A DNA stretch of 64,000 nt from Arthrobacter sp. zg-Y844 (lineage in GTDB: Bacteria; Actinomycetota; Actinomycetes; Actinomycetales; Micrococcaceae). The stretch covers positions 248,001 through 312,000 of the forward strand of contig NZ_JANFLS010000004.1 of the NCBI RefSeq assembly GCF_024385465.1, written 5' to 3'. Under the pieces are notes generated by a model. It did not search any database. It worked only from the letters and a program-made list of their open reading frames with translations, and was not told the origin of the DNA. Of this stretch, positions 1 through 8,805 are shown piece by piece. Each line of letters opens with the position of its first letter. The first letter of the stretch is position 1. The translations under genes and the position numbers were made by a program.

Positions 1-1126
1 TGGTGTGTGCAAGGGTCCGCGGACCGATGCCTTCACCCTGCCCGTCATTGGTCAGGGGGTTCCACTGCATCATGGGGGAGGGGTTGTCCACGTCCTGGGC
101 ACTGAGGTGGATCCGGCTTCCATCGGTGAATGAACCCATGCTGCCGCAGTCGTGGGAGTGATGCGCGGCGTAGAGGCTGTGCTGGTAGATGGACACGGCC
201 TGCGTGGCACCGAGGCAGGTGTCCCTCCAGACCTGGTCATACGTGCCCAGATCGAGGCGGGCCCGTCCGTCGAAGACACCACCACCGGTTCCTTCGTTGC
301 CGATGTAGAAGCTGGTGGCATCGGAGGTGATGGATTTCACTACTGACGTTCTCGGAATGAAGAAGTTCGGATATGTCCTGATGTTGCTGCCCGAGACCGG
401 GTCCAGGACTGCCAGGGACTTGGAGTCGGTGCCGTTCATGGTCGTGAAGTCTCCGCCGGCGATGACCACGTTCTTGGCGGGCGGGACGTGCAGGGCCCGG
501 ATGGGCAGGTCCGCCGACGGGGCCCAGGGCAGCAGTGCTCCGGTCGGAGTGACGGCGGCGAGGCGCTCACGGGGGGTGTTGCGGACGGTGCGGAAGTCCC
601 CGCCGAAATACACGGTGTCGCTGGTGGCGTCGATGGCGCGGACGGTGGCGGAAACGCCGCCGGGATTGAAGCTGGTTTTGACGGTGCAGCCGGGCAGGTT
701 GATCGCGGCGATGCTTGAGGCATTGACGCCGTTGACGGAGCTGAAGCTGCCGCCGATGTAGAGGGTTCGCCCGTCAGGGGAAACATCCATGGCGCGGACG
801 GTGCCGCTGCCGCCGGTGACCGAGAGGTTGCAGTTGGTCGGGTTCCCTGTGTAGGCGTCGAAAGCGGCGAAGTTCACGGCGCTGCGTGTTCCGGTGCCGC
901 CGGCGGTGGTGCCGGGCGGGCGGATGGCGGTGAAGGTGCCGCCGGCGTAGACGATGCCGTTGGACTGTGCCAATGCCCAGACGATGCCGTTGGTCTGCCA
1001 GGTGGGCAGGTCGGTGGCAGAAAAAGCGACGCCGGGGCTAATGGCAGACGCCGGCGTTGCTGTCCCTGCCAACGTGGTTGCTGCCAGGGCCGCAACCGCC
1101 AATAGAGCTGCTAATGATTTACGCAC
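1..1126 (-). CDS. Secreted beta-propeller-like repeat protein (3' end outside window)
   Basis: The frame is open from a GTG at 1126 to the window edge, about 375 residues, so the C-terminus is missing. A GAGG ribosome site lies 6 bases upstream of the GTG. The N-terminus is a clear Sec signal peptide (MRKSLAALLAVAALAATTLA, then an APASA-like cleavage region). The mature part repeats short units of the type 'G.V.A.GGTF', 'TLYIGGSFSSVNG', 'VYFGGDFRTV' and 'NVVIAGGDFTTMNG', which are typical of secreted actinobacterial proteins predicted to fold as beta-propellers. No catalytic residue is recognisable and no substrate can be named. It is divergent from the cytidylyltransferase gene at 1371. Fold class is a confident family inference; function is unknown. 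Confidence 0.75.
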   Translation of the reverse strand, partial: MRKSLAALLAVAALAATTLAGTATPASAISPGVAFSATDLPTWQTNGIVWALAQSNGIVYAGGTFTAIRPPGTTAGGTGTRSAVNFAAFDAYTGNPTNCNLSVTGGSGTVRAMDVSPDGRTLYIGGSFSSVNGVNASSIAAINLPGCTVKTSFNPGGVSATVRAIDATSDTVYFGGDFRTVRNTPRERLAAVTPTGALLPWAPSADLPIRALHVPPAKNVVIAGGDFTTMNGTDSKSLAVLDPVSGSNIRTYPNFFIPRTSVVKSITSDATSFYIGNEGTGGGVFDGRARLDLGTYDQVWRDTCLGATQAVSIYQHSLYAAHHSHDCGSMGSFTDGSRIHLSAQDVDNPSPMMQWNPLTNDGQGEGIGPRTLAHT

Positions 1127-1370
1127 GCCACGCCTCGTTTACATGGGGTCGGGACGATTTGCCCGAGACTGTGAGCATCGTAGCCATGCGGAAGAGGCCG
1201 TTTGCACGGTGTCCATTACCCGACTTGTGCCCGACGTTACGCGGCATCCGCGCACCGGTACCCGTGTTTGCAGTGAGGTTACTCGAAGCCGAAAAATGCC
1301 CTTTACCGCCGGTTCCCGGGACTGGAAGATAAGCCGGAAAGTCACTGTCGCAGCTGGGGGTCCATAGGTC

Positions 1371-1820
1371 ATGCCTGTAAAAGTCGGTTACGCCTCGGGC
1401 GTCTACGATCTCTTCCATATCGGCCATTTGAACCTGCTGCGTGAGGCCCGGGACCGGTGTGATTTCCTTATCGCCGGCGTCGCTTCGGCGGAAATGTCCC
1501 AGCGGCTTAAAGGCACCACCCCGGTGGTTCCGCTGGCCGAGCGGCTGGAGATCGTGCGCAGTATCCGGTTCGTGGACGCCGTGGTGGTGGATGAACACGT
1601 GAATAAGGCCGAGACGTGGCGCGAAGTCGGATTCAACGTTTTCTTCAAAGGCGACGACTGGCGGGGCACACCGAAGGGCGTACGTCTGGAACGGGATATG
1701 AAGCTGATCGGTGTCGAAGTCGTCTACCTGCCGTATACGGCAACCACCTCTTCTACGATGCTGCGCCGCGCGCTGAGCGCAATCACCGGTTTACCCGGCG
1801 ACTCTGCCCTGAACGCATGA
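1371..1820 (+). CDS. Glycerol-3-phosphate cytidylyltransferase-like protein (TagD type)
   Basis: A 149-residue single-domain nucleotidyltransferase. The N-terminus reads GVYDLFHIGHLNLL, with the HxGH signature (H16, H19) of the cytidylyltransferase superfamily, and the C-terminal part has TATTSSTMLR, the counterpart of the ISTT nucleotide-binding motif. Length fits TagD/GCT enzymes (about 130 residues), which make CDP-glycerol from CTP and glycerol 3-phosphate for teichoic acid or glycerol-containing glycans. The substrate could also be another small phosphoalcohol. A GGGGG stretch at 1356-1360 is the likely ribosome site. The stop codon overlaps the start of the following lipoprotein glycerophosphodiesterase (ATGA), so the two are probably co-translated, which supports a glycerophosphate role. 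Confidence 0.8.
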   Translation: MPVKVGYASGVYDLFHIGHLNLLREARDRCDFLIAGVASAEMSQRLKGTTPVVPLAERLEIVRSIRFVDAVVVDEHVNKAETWREVGFNVFFKGDDWRGTPKGVRLERDMKLIGVEVVYLPYTATTSSTMLRRALSAITGLPGDSALNA

Positions 1821-3304
1821 AACACCGCGGCACTCCCGGCCTGGGCGCCCCGGCGCCCTCCGGGCCGAGCCGCCGCAGCGTATTGGCCTTGGGAACCATC
1901 GGCCTGGCCTTGGCCGGATGCATGCCCAAGGACGTGGATCCGGACGCCGGTGCCTCCGAAGAGACCCCCGCGGCAGCCCAGGTGCACACGGTGCGCTCAC
2001 TCTTCGATTCGCATCCCTTCCAAGTGGCCCACCGCGGATCCTGGGACAACTGGCCCGAACACACAATGACTGCCTACCGGGAAGCGGCCCGTGCCGGGGC
2101 TCCGGCCCTGGAAGTTTCGGTGTGCTCGACGGCGGACGGCACCCTGGTCTGTCATCACGACATCGATACCGGAAGAACCACCGGGCAGAACCTGGTCATT
2201 GGCGATACGACCTGGAAAGACCTGTCGCGGCTGCGCGTCGACGCCCGGCCGTGGCTGGGCCCGCACATGCCGGTGGAACCGATTCCCCGGCTGCAGGAGG
2301 TCCTGGACGCGTTCGCCGGCACGCATGTGATCTTCCTCGAGGACAAGCAGGGCACCAACACCAAAGCCCTCCTGGACTTGATGGACACCTATCCGGATTC
2401 GCGCCGGCACATCATCTGGAAGCAGTCCGCAGTTGCAAAGCAGATTCGTGCGGTGACCGAGCGGGGATACGACAGCTGGGGCTACTTCACCGAGGAACAG
2501 ATGTCCTTGCTGCCGGATAACTCTGAGCGGTTCACGTTCCTGGGAATCAACACCCTCGCCACGGACGCGGAGATCACCGCCGCGGTGGCAACGGGGAAGC
2601 CGGTGATCTGCTGGGAGGTCCACTCCCGGGCGGAGCGGGACCGGCTGATCGGGCTTGGAGTCGCGGGGCTCATGAGTGCCAACGTTCCCTATCTGTCGGT
2701 CCGGACCTCGCCGGAGACCGCCGATCGCTTCGGGGATGGTCTCCGGGCAGCCGGGGACCTCCCCTGGACAGTGAAACAAGGGTGGGACGTGCAGCCGCAA
2801 TTGGACGCGGACGAAGGGGTGCTTCGGCTCCACGCCCCGGTGAACAGCAGCTACCGGATGGGGTCCATGGGGCCGGTGGAGCAGGACGTGTACAGCATTG
2901 AGTTCGAGATGCGCTGGCCGGGACAGCTTCCCGGCGTCGAAGGGCACGCCGGCCTGGCGTTCGGGCAGGATAACGACCTGCCCTACCGGGTGCTGATACC
3001 GAGCGAGGTGGGCGGCTACCACCTCGTGTTCCGGCCGAACGGGGAAATGGCACTGCTGCTGCGCCATTCAGGCGAACCAAACGGCCTGCGGCTCGCCGTC
3101 CTGGAGACCGAGCCGGCCAAATCCGGCGAATGGCTCTCGTTTAGAGTCGAGATAGCCCCCGACAGCCTGCGCTTCTCCCGCCGGGACAGCTCCGGATGGG
3201 CAGGCATGGCTGTCGAACGCAGCTACCGCGGCGGTTACTTCAGCCTCACCCGCAACTATGCCGGGGATTTCCCGGTGGAGTTCCGCAATGTGGCAATCAC
3301 CTGA
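1817..3304 (+). CDS. Lipoprotein glycerophosphodiester phosphodiesterase with C-terminal lectin-like domain
   Basis: The start is the ATG overlapping the upstream stop (ATGA), giving 495 residues. A twin-Arg-containing n-region and a hydrophobic segment end in the lipobox LALAGC (Cys35), so the protein should be lipid-anchored outside the membrane. Residues ~75-310 form a GDPD domain: AHRG near the start, PEHT with catalytic Glu/His, then HHDID. GDPD enzymes hydrolyse glycerophosphodiesters to glycerol 3-phosphate and an alcohol. Residues ~330-495 look like a beta-sandwich (DUF1080/concanavalin-like) domain that may bind a wall or membrane polymer. Coupling to a TagD-like gene suggests turnover of glycerophosphate polymers; this is inference. 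Confidence 0.82.
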   Translation: MKHRGTPGLGAPAPSGPSRRSVLALGTIGLALAGCMPKDVDPDAGASEETPAAAQVHTVRSLFDSHPFQVAHRGSWDNWPEHTMTAYREAARAGAPALEVSVCSTADGTLVCHHDIDTGRTTGQNLVIGDTTWKDLSRLRVDARPWLGPHMPVEPIPRLQEVLDAFAGTHVIFLEDKQGTNTKALLDLMDTYPDSRRHIIWKQSAVAKQIRAVTERGYDSWGYFTEEQMSLLPDNSERFTFLGINTLATDAEITAAVATGKPVICWEVHSRAERDRLIGLGVAGLMSANVPYLSVRTSPETADRFGDGLRAAGDLPWTVKQGWDVQPQLDADEGVLRLHAPVNSSYRMGSMGPVEQDVYSIEFEMRWPGQLPGVEGHAGLAFGQDNDLPYRVLIPSEVGGYHLVFRPNGEMALLLRHSGEPNGLRLAVLETEPAKSGEWLSFRVEIAPDSLRFSRRDSSGWAGMAVERSYRGGYFSLTRNYAGDFPVEFRNVAIT

Positions 3305-3770
3305 TCGGCAGTTCCGGCCGCACACCCCGCCGCGCACCCCGCCGCAGCAACGCGGCCATCCCGATCCCGGCCAGCGCGCCGGCGCAGTTGAACAGGACGT
3401 CCCTCGCGTTGCCCACCCGCTCGGGCAGGAACAGCTCCTGGGCCAGTTCGCCGGTTCCGGACAGCACGGTGCAGATCAACAAAGCGATCCACCACCGCTG
3501 CGGTGCCATAAGGCGGGCCGCCATGAAACCAAGCGGCACGAAGAGCGCCACGTTTGCGGAGGCCTCGAGGACGGCGTAGCTCAACCCGGGCAGGCCCAGC
3601 TCCTCGAGCCGCTGCAGGGCCCTCAGCAGCCTCCCGTACAACGGGCGGTCGACCGGTGTAGGCCACAGGACCACCGCAAGAATGCCGGCTGCAAGCACCA
3701 CGGCGGCAGCAGCTTTGGCTGCCCGGCGGATCCGGTAGCTCGGAGGGCGCTCGGTGGATTTCCTGCGCAT
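3297..3770 (-). CDS. VanZ family membrane protein
   Basis: A 157-residue protein with four hydrophobic segments and the VanZ pattern: WPTPVDRPLYGRLLRAL, then ASANVALFVPLGF, then ELAQELFLPERVGNARDVLFNCAGALAG. VanZ itself gives low-level teicoplanin resistance; most chromosomal VanZ-like proteins have no known function. A GGAAGGA ribosome site precedes the ATG. It is convergent with the glycerophosphodiesterase gene and the two 3' ends overlap by 8 bases. A second VanZ gene lies at 16029. Confidence 0.85.
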   Translation of the reverse strand: MRRKSTERPPSYRIRRAAKAAAAVVLAAGILAVVLWPTPVDRPLYGRLLRALQRLEELGLPGLSYAVLEASANVALFVPLGFMAARLMAPQRWWIALLICTVLSGTGELAQELFLPERVGNARDVLFNCAGALAGIGMAALLRRGARRGVRPELPIR

Positions 3771-3941
3771 GTTCCTTCCCGGCTGTCCAAACGTCTTTGG
3801 CTGGAAAGCTACCGGTTGGGAGGCGGAACCTTAACGCGGGCCCATACCCGGTTTTGTGCTGGCCTTACCTACTCCTGCGGCGGCACCGTCCGGCGCATCG
3901 CCGTCGTACGGCCCGGTGCCCAAGGGCTGCCGCTGGGTTTG

Positions 3942-3947
3942 TAGTAT
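3942..3947 (+). promoter_or_regulatory. Possible -10 element upstream of sufS
   Basis: TAGTAT preceded by TTG fits the actinobacterial TANNNT -10 consensus about 120 bases before the sufS start. No convincing -35 is seen, so this is a weak call. Confidence 0.25.
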
Positions 3948-4068
3948 TTCGCCCAGGGACGAACGGAACTTAGGCCAGACTCAGATGCATTGCCCCCTGC
4001 TGCGTGGGACGATTAGGGAAGATTTGTCTTGCGTAATGCAGGACGCCGCCAGCAGAGGAGTAACGAAC

Positions 4069-5385
4069 GTGCCTGTGGTGACTACCCCCGCAACGTTGCG
4101 CCCGGCAACCGGGCCCATGGACAACGCCGAAGTGCTGCGCATCCGCAACGACTTCCCGATCCTCGACCAGGAGGTCAACGGGCACCGGCTGGTCTACCTT
4201 GACTCGGGTGCCACCTCCCAGAACCCGCTGAGTGTCATCGAAGCCGAGCAGGAGTTCTACGAGCAGCGCAATTCCGCGGTCCACCGCGGCGCCCACACCC
4301 TTGCCGTCGCCGCCACCGACGTCTACGAGCAGGCCCGCGAAACGGTGGCGGCCTTCATTAACGCCCGTCCCAATGAGCTGGTGTGGACCTCCAACGCCAC
4401 CGAAGGCCTGAACCTGCTGGCCTACTCCTTCTCCAACGCTTCCCTGGGCCGAGGGGGAGAAGCTGCAGCCCGGTTCGCGTTGAAACCCGGGGACGAAATA
4501 GTCGTCACCGAAATGGAGCACCACGCCAACCTGATCCCGTGGCAGGAGCTTGCGGCCCGCACCGGCGCAACTCTGCGCTACATTCCGGTGGACGACGACG
4601 GCGCGCTGCGGCTCGAGGAGGCCGAGCTCATCATCGGGCCGCGCACCAGGATCCTGGCGTTCAGCCATGCCTCCAACGTGCTCGGCACCATCAACCCGGT
4701 GGAGACCCTGGTGGCCATGGCACACCGCCATGGCGCCCTGGTGGTGCTGGATGCATGCCAGTCCGTGCCGCACCTGCCGGTGGACGTGAAGGCGCTCGAC
4801 GTCGACTTCCTGGTCTTCTCCGGGCACAAGATGCTCGGGCCCACGGGCATCGGCGCCCTCTACGGCAAGGCCGAGCTGCTGGATGCCATGCCGGTGTTCC
4901 TCACCGGCGGGTCCATGATCACCACGGTGACGATGGAAAAGGCCGCGTACCTGCCCGCACCCCAGCGTTTCGAGGCCGGAACGCAGCGGATCTCGCAGGC
5001 TATGGCCCTGGGTACGGCAGCGAACTACCTCACCGAGACCGGGATGGACCGCATCCACGCCTGGGAAGCCACGCTTGGCCAGCGCCTGGTAGAGGGCCTG
5101 GAGCAGATTGACGGGATCCGAGTGCTGGGTCCGAAAGCCGGTGTGGAACGGATCGGCCTGGCGGCGTTCGACGTCGCCGGCGTCCACTCCCACGACGTAG
5201 GCCAGTTCCTGGATGACCAGGGGATTGCCGTGCGCGTGGGACACCACTGCGCCCAGCCGCTGCACCGCAGGCTGGGGCTGGTCTCCACCACTCGTGCCAG
5301 TACGTACCTCTACAACACCACGGACGACGTTGACGCGTTCCTAGCCGCAGTGGCCGGCGTCCGTCCGTTCTTTGGAGTGAAGTAA
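4069..5385 (+). CDS. sufS: Cysteine desulfurase SufS
   Basis: The GTG at 4069 is chosen because AGAGGAG lies 8 bases upstream; upstream in-frame codons do not look like SufS. The product has 438 residues. It is a PLP-dependent class V aminotransferase-fold enzyme that takes sulfur from L-cysteine for Fe-S cluster assembly. Visible signatures are EMEHHANLIPW, the PLP lysine in SGHKMLGPTG (Lys254), the persulfide-forming cysteine in RVGHHCAQPLH (Cys394) and the C-terminal STTRASTYLYNT. It is directly followed by sufU with stop and start adjacent (TAAATG), the normal desulfurase/sulfurtransferase pair of Gram-positive SUF systems. The remaining suf genes (sufB, C, D) are not in this window. Confidence 0.93.
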   Translation: MPVVTTPATLRPATGPMDNAEVLRIRNDFPILDQEVNGHRLVYLDSGATSQNPLSVIEAEQEFYEQRNSAVHRGAHTLAVAATDVYEQARETVAAFINARPNELVWTSNATEGLNLLAYSFSNASLGRGGEAAARFALKPGDEIVVTEMEHHANLIPWQELAARTGATLRYIPVDDDGALRLEEAELIIGPRTRILAFSHASNVLGTINPVETLVAMAHRHGALVVLDACQSVPHLPVDVKALDVDFLVFSGHKMLGPTGIGALYGKAELLDAMPVFLTGGSMITTVTMEKAAYLPAPQRFEAGTQRISQAMALGTAANYLTETGMDRIHAWEATLGQRLVEGLEQIDGIRVLGPKAGVERIGLAAFDVAGVHSHDVGQFLDDQGIAVRVGHHCAQPLHRRLGLVSTTRASTYLYNTTDDVDAFLAAVAGVRPFFGVK

Positions 5386-5835
5386 ATGAGTTCGGACCTG
5401 CAGCAGCTCTACCAGCAGATCATCCTGGAACACGCCAAGCGGCGCCGCGGCGACGGCTTGGCAGCGGCCCCGGACGGGCTGGCTTCGGGGGAGTCCCACC
5501 AGTTGAACCCCACCTGCGGCGATGAGATCACCCTGCGGGCCGCCGTCGACGGTTCCACCGTGCACGGCATCAGCTGGGAAGGACAGGGTTGCTCCATCTC
5601 GATGGCGTCCGCTTCTGTGCTGACGGAACTCGCGGCCGGCCTGGAGCGGGACGAAGTCCTCTCGCTGGTGGACGAGTTCCGGACGCTGATGCGTTCGCGG
5701 GGCAGTGTTGAACCGGATGAGGAAGTGCTCGGCGACGCCGCGGCCTTTGCAGGCGTGGCCCGCTACCCGGCGCGGGTCAAGTGCGCCATGCTCGCCTGGG
5801 TTGCCTTGGAAGAAGCGCTGCTGGCGGCAAACTGA
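5386..5835 (+). CDS. sufU: SufU zinc-dependent sulfurtransferase
   Basis: A 149-residue IscU-like protein. The expected zinc and sulfur-transfer residues are present: Cys44 and Asp46 in NPTCGD, Cys69 in GQGCSIS and Cys133 in VKCAMLAW. A 20-residue region between the second and third cysteine motifs is the insertion that marks SufU rather than scaffold IscU. SufU accepts the persulfide from SufS and passes sulfur to the SufBCD scaffold. It begins on the base after the sufS stop codon with GGAGTGAAG as ribosome site, so the two are co-transcribed. Confidence 0.92.
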   Translation: MSSDLQQLYQQIILEHAKRRRGDGLAAAPDGLASGESHQLNPTCGDEITLRAAVDGSTVHGISWEGQGCSISMASASVLTELAAGLERDEVLSLVDEFRTLMRSRGSVEPDEEVLGDAAAFAGVARYPARVKCAMLAWVALEEALLAAN

Positions 5836-5838
5836 GGC

Positions 5839-5879
5839 GTCCGGCCTCGTGCGACCTCGTGCGGCTGCCGGACCGGACG
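5839..5879. terminator. Weak inverted repeat between convergent sufU and ugd
   Basis: CGTCCGG near 5839 pairs with CCGGACG ending at 5879. There is no T-run, so a shared terminator is possible but weak. Confidence 0.3.
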
Positions 5880-5899
5880 ACTAACGGGCTCCCGGGCGG

Positions 5900-7213
5900 T
5901 TAGGGCCGGCCCATGCCGCGGTAGTTCCAACCGGCGCCCCGCCAGGCGGCCGGGTCGAGGACGTTGCGGCCGTCAATGATGTTCCGATCCGCAACGAGGG
6001 TCCCGGTGGCTTCCGGGTCGAGGGACCGGTATTCCTTCCACTCGGTCAGCAGCACCACGGCATGGGCCCCCAGCAGCGCATTCCCGGTGACGGGCTCGTA
6101 GTTCAGTTCGGGGAAGCGGCCCTTCGCGTTCTGCAGGGCCTGGGGGTCGGCCACGGTCACGGTGGCACCCTGAAGCTGCATCTGGGCCGCGGCGCTCAGG
6201 GCAGGGGAGTCGCGTACGTCGTCGCTCTCCGGCTTGAAGGCGGCGCCCAGGATGGTCACCCGCTTGCCCAGGAGGGAGCCGCCGCAGATTTCGCGTGTCA
6301 TTTCGACAACCTTGGAACGGCGGCGCATATTGATGGCGTCCACCTCGCGCAGGAAGGTCAGTGCCTGGTCGGCACCCAGTTCCCCGGCCCGTGCCATGAA
6401 CGCACGGATATCCTTGGGCAGGCAGCCGCCGCCGAACCCGACGCCGGCATTCAGGAAGCTCCGTCCGATGCGTTCGTCCATGCCGATGGCGTCGGCCAGG
6501 GCCGTGACATCCGCACCCGACGCCTCGCAGACCTCCGCCATGGCGTTGATGAAGCTGATCTTGGTGGCCAGGAAGGAATTGGCCGCGGTCTTGACCAGTT
6601 CCGCCGTGGCATAGTCCACCACCATGCGAGGGGTGCCGGCGGATAAAGGTGTGGAATAAACCTCGTCCAGCGCCGCGACGGCGGCGGCTCCCGCCGCGTC
6701 GTCGGGAACACCGTAGACAAAGCGGTCAGGGGTTAACGTGTCCTGGACGGCGTGACCCTCGCGCAGGAATTCCGGATTCCAGGCCAGGATCGCTTCCGGC
6801 GCGGCTTCGGCCAGCTGATCGGCCAGCCGTGCGGCGGTGCCCACCGGGACGGTGGACTTGCCGGCCACTATGTTGCCGGGCGCCAGATACGGCGCCAGGC
6901 CGGCGACTGCCGCGTCCACGTACCGCATGTCCGCGGCGTACTCGCCTTTGCGCTGGGGCGTGCCCACGCAGACGAAATGGACGTCAGCGCCGGCGGCGTC
7001 CGCCAGGTCGCTGCTGAACCTCAGGCGGCCACTCTCCAGCCCTTCCGCAAGGAGCTCAGGCAGGCGGGGCTCGAAGAACGGCGCCCGGCCCGCGGCGAGG
7101 TCCGCGATCCTTGCGGTGTCGACGTCGATCCCCACAACGTTATGTCCAAGCCGGGCCATGGAAACCGCGTGGACGGCGCCCAGGTAGCCGCAGCCAATAA
7201 CCGAGAGACGCAC
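5900..7213 (-). CDS. ugd: UDP-glucose 6-dehydrogenase
   Basis: A 437-residue member of the UDP-glucose/GDP-mannose dehydrogenase family. An N-terminal Rossmann motif (IGCGYLGAVHA) is followed by the central helix region (FLATKISFINAMAEVCE) and the catalytic cysteine motif GVGFGGGCLPKD. The C-terminal UDP-binding domain contains AFKPESDDVRDSPAL. The reaction oxidises UDP-glucose to UDP-glucuronate with two NAD+. The GTG start has GGGG 6 bases upstream. It is near, but oriented away from, the glycosyltransferase/GDP-fucose genes, and probably supplies uronic acid for surface polysaccharide. GDP-mannose or UDP-ManNAc dehydrogenase activity is the alternative. Confidence 0.88.
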   Translation of the reverse strand: MRLSVIGCGYLGAVHAVSMARLGHNVVGIDVDTARIADLAAGRAPFFEPRLPELLAEGLESGRLRFSSDLADAAGADVHFVCVGTPQRKGEYAADMRYVDAAVAGLAPYLAPGNIVAGKSTVPVGTAARLADQLAEAAPEAILAWNPEFLREGHAVQDTLTPDRFVYGVPDDAAGAAAVAALDEVYSTPLSAGTPRMVVDYATAELVKTAANSFLATKISFINAMAEVCEASGADVTALADAIGMDERIGRSFLNAGVGFGGGCLPKDIRAFMARAGELGADQALTFLREVDAINMRRRSKVVEMTREICGGSLLGKRVTILGAAFKPESDDVRDSPALSAAAQMQLQGATVTVADPQALQNAKGRFPELNYEPVTGNALLGAHAVVLLTEWKEYRSLDPEATGTLVADRNIIDGRNVLDPAAWRGAGWNYRGMGRP

Positions 7214-7535
7214 TGTTACCCCAAAGGTTCGATAGCGGAAGACGGCTACCAGCCTATCCCTTGAGCCGTGTGCGCACGGAACCCGGGACTGTTGGCTGCA
7301 CGAGGCCGGTAGCCCTTGCTTTCTGCGGGTGGGCCGCCGAGAGCGGCAGCTGAACGGTTGGTTGGGGGGTGCGGCGAGCGATGGTTACGGAAGAAATCAC
7401 CTACTGCATGCATTTCCGGTACTCACATAAACACTTGTTTTTCATAAAAGGGCACCCAACCACGCATTGCGGCTTCGAGTACTAAATGAAATTCAATCCA
7501 TCGTTTAGGTCTCATCCGACTGCTAGTCTCCCCAT
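7214..7535. other. Non-coding gap with AT-rich half upstream of glycosyltransferase
   Basis: This 322-base gap between divergent ugd and the glycosyltransferase contains no convincing open frame or RNA gene. Bases ~7390-7520 are clearly richer in A and T than the rest of the window. This is the likely promoter region for both directions and may mark an acquisition boundary of the polysaccharide genes. Confidence 0.5.
7524..7529 (+). promoter_or_regulatory. -10 element TAGTCT, probable leaderless start of glycosyltransferase
   Basis: TGCTAGTCT is an extended -10 (TGN-TANNNT), followed by six bases and the GTG at 7536. Transcription would begin at or next to the start codon, and no ribosome site is present. 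Confidence 0.55.
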
Positions 7536-8792
7536 GTGATTCCAACTAACCCAAAAATACTCATTGCGGGCTTGAATTACAGCCCCGAGCCATCCGGCAA
7601 CGCGCCATATATCTCTGGGTTGGCTACCGGACTTTCCGATAAGGGTTACCGAGTAAGCGTACTTACGGGCTATCCGCATTACCCGGAGTGGCGGCGGCGG
7701 CCGGGATACAAGGGATGGAGTATCTCTGAAGCAATCGGGGGCGTACCCGTTCGACGGTTAAACCATCTCGTCCCTGCCAGGCCTCGGAGCTTCGCAAGGC
7801 TCTGTATGGAGCTTTCTTTTGGCCTTCGACTGGCCTTTGCACGCTGGGGCCCGCAGAGCGCGGTCATCCTCGTTAGCCCAGCCCTTTTCGCCACGGGGAT
7901 CGCCCTGCTCCGAGCACGCATGGCCCCGGCCAAGCCCCCCGTCCTCATCTGGGTGCACGATCTCTACAGCCTGGGCATTACGGAGACCGGAACCTCCGGT
8001 TCCGCAGTCAGCAAGGTCATGGAATGGGTTGAATCGAAAATACTGCGATCAGCCGACCGTGTTGTGGTCGTTCATGAGCGCTTTCGCCATTACGTGACCG
8101 GGCAACTCGGAGTGGACCCCGACCGAGTGGAAGTCGTCCGTAACTGGACACACCTCAAGCCGTTTAACCTTGAGGACCGCGCTGCTTCCCGTGCCTCGTT
8201 CGGATGGTCGCCGGACGACGTGGTTGTCCTTCATGCAGGGAATATGGGCGCCAAACAGGGGCTGGAGAACGTGGTGGAGGCAGCCCGCGTTGCCTCTCGC
8301 GAGGGTAGTGCCGTCCGTTTCGTATTGGTCGGCGACGGCAACCAGCGGAGCCGGCTTGAACAACTCGCGCAGGGCGTTGGTCAGATCGAATTTGTGGATT
8401 CACTTCCCGGTAATCGATTCCAGGAAGCCCTCGCCGCCGCGGACGTCCTCCTGGTCAATGAACTGCCGGGCGTCCGGGAGATGTCCGTGCCCAGCAAATT
8501 GACGTCATATTTCAGCTCCGGTGTTCCCATACTGGCCGCTACCGACAAGGACAGCGTCACGGCCGAGGAAATCGCTACCGCGCAGGCGGGTATGCGAGTG
8601 GCTGCAGGGAGCCCGGTTGATCTTGTCCGCGGCGCAGAGGCAATGGCGGCAAACAAGGAACAAGGGCTCCGTTTTGCTGAAAACGGCCGCCGTTTTATGG
8701 AGACGACATTGTCTGAGGAGCACGCCGTCGCTAAGTATGGTTCGTATCTCATGCATCTCACTGCCCACCATCAAAAGGAACGCATTAAGTAA
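7536..8792 (+). CDS. Glycosyltransferase family 4-like protein (WcaI-like)
   Basis: A 418-residue GT-B glycosyltransferase. The N-terminal acceptor domain starts [19 protein letters not shown] and contains TGYPHYPEW, both typical of WcaI-type colanic-acid glycosyltransferases. The C-terminal donor domain has [19 protein letters not shown] and a [20 protein letters not shown] region. It probably adds a sugar (mannose, fucose or uronic acid) to a lipid-linked exopolysaccharide unit at the cytoplasmic membrane; the substrate cannot be read from sequence. It is first in a run with gmd and fcl. Codons are less GC-biased than in neighbours, suggesting possible transfer. GTG start, probably leaderless. 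Confidence 0.85.
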   Translation: MIPTNPKILIAGLNYSPEPSGNAPYISGLATGLSDKGYRVSVLTGYPHYPEWRRRPGYKGWSISEAIGGVPVRRLNHLVPARPRSFARLCMELSFGLRLAFARWGPQSAVILVSPALFATGIALLRARMAPAKPPVLIWVHDLYSLGITETGTSGSAVSKVMEWVESKILRSADRVVVVHERFRHYVTGQLGVDPDRVEVVRNWTHLKPFNLEDRAASRASFGWSPDDVVVLHAGNMGAKQGLENVVEAARVASREGSAVRFVLVGDGNQRSRLEQLAQGVGQIEFVDSLPGNRFQEALAAADVLLVNELPGVREMSVPSKLTSYFSSGVPILAATDKDSVTAEEIATAQAGMRVAAGSPVDLVRGAEAMAANKEQGLRFAENGRRFMETTLSEEHAVAKYGSYLMHLTAHHQKERIK

Positions 8793-8805
8793 TCGGGGGA
8801 TTGTT

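Noticed and set aside
1616-1816. Longer N-terminus of the glycerophosphodiesterase from 1616
   Set aside because: It lies inside the cytidylyltransferase gene in another frame; the lipoprotein signal starts properly from the ATG at 1817.
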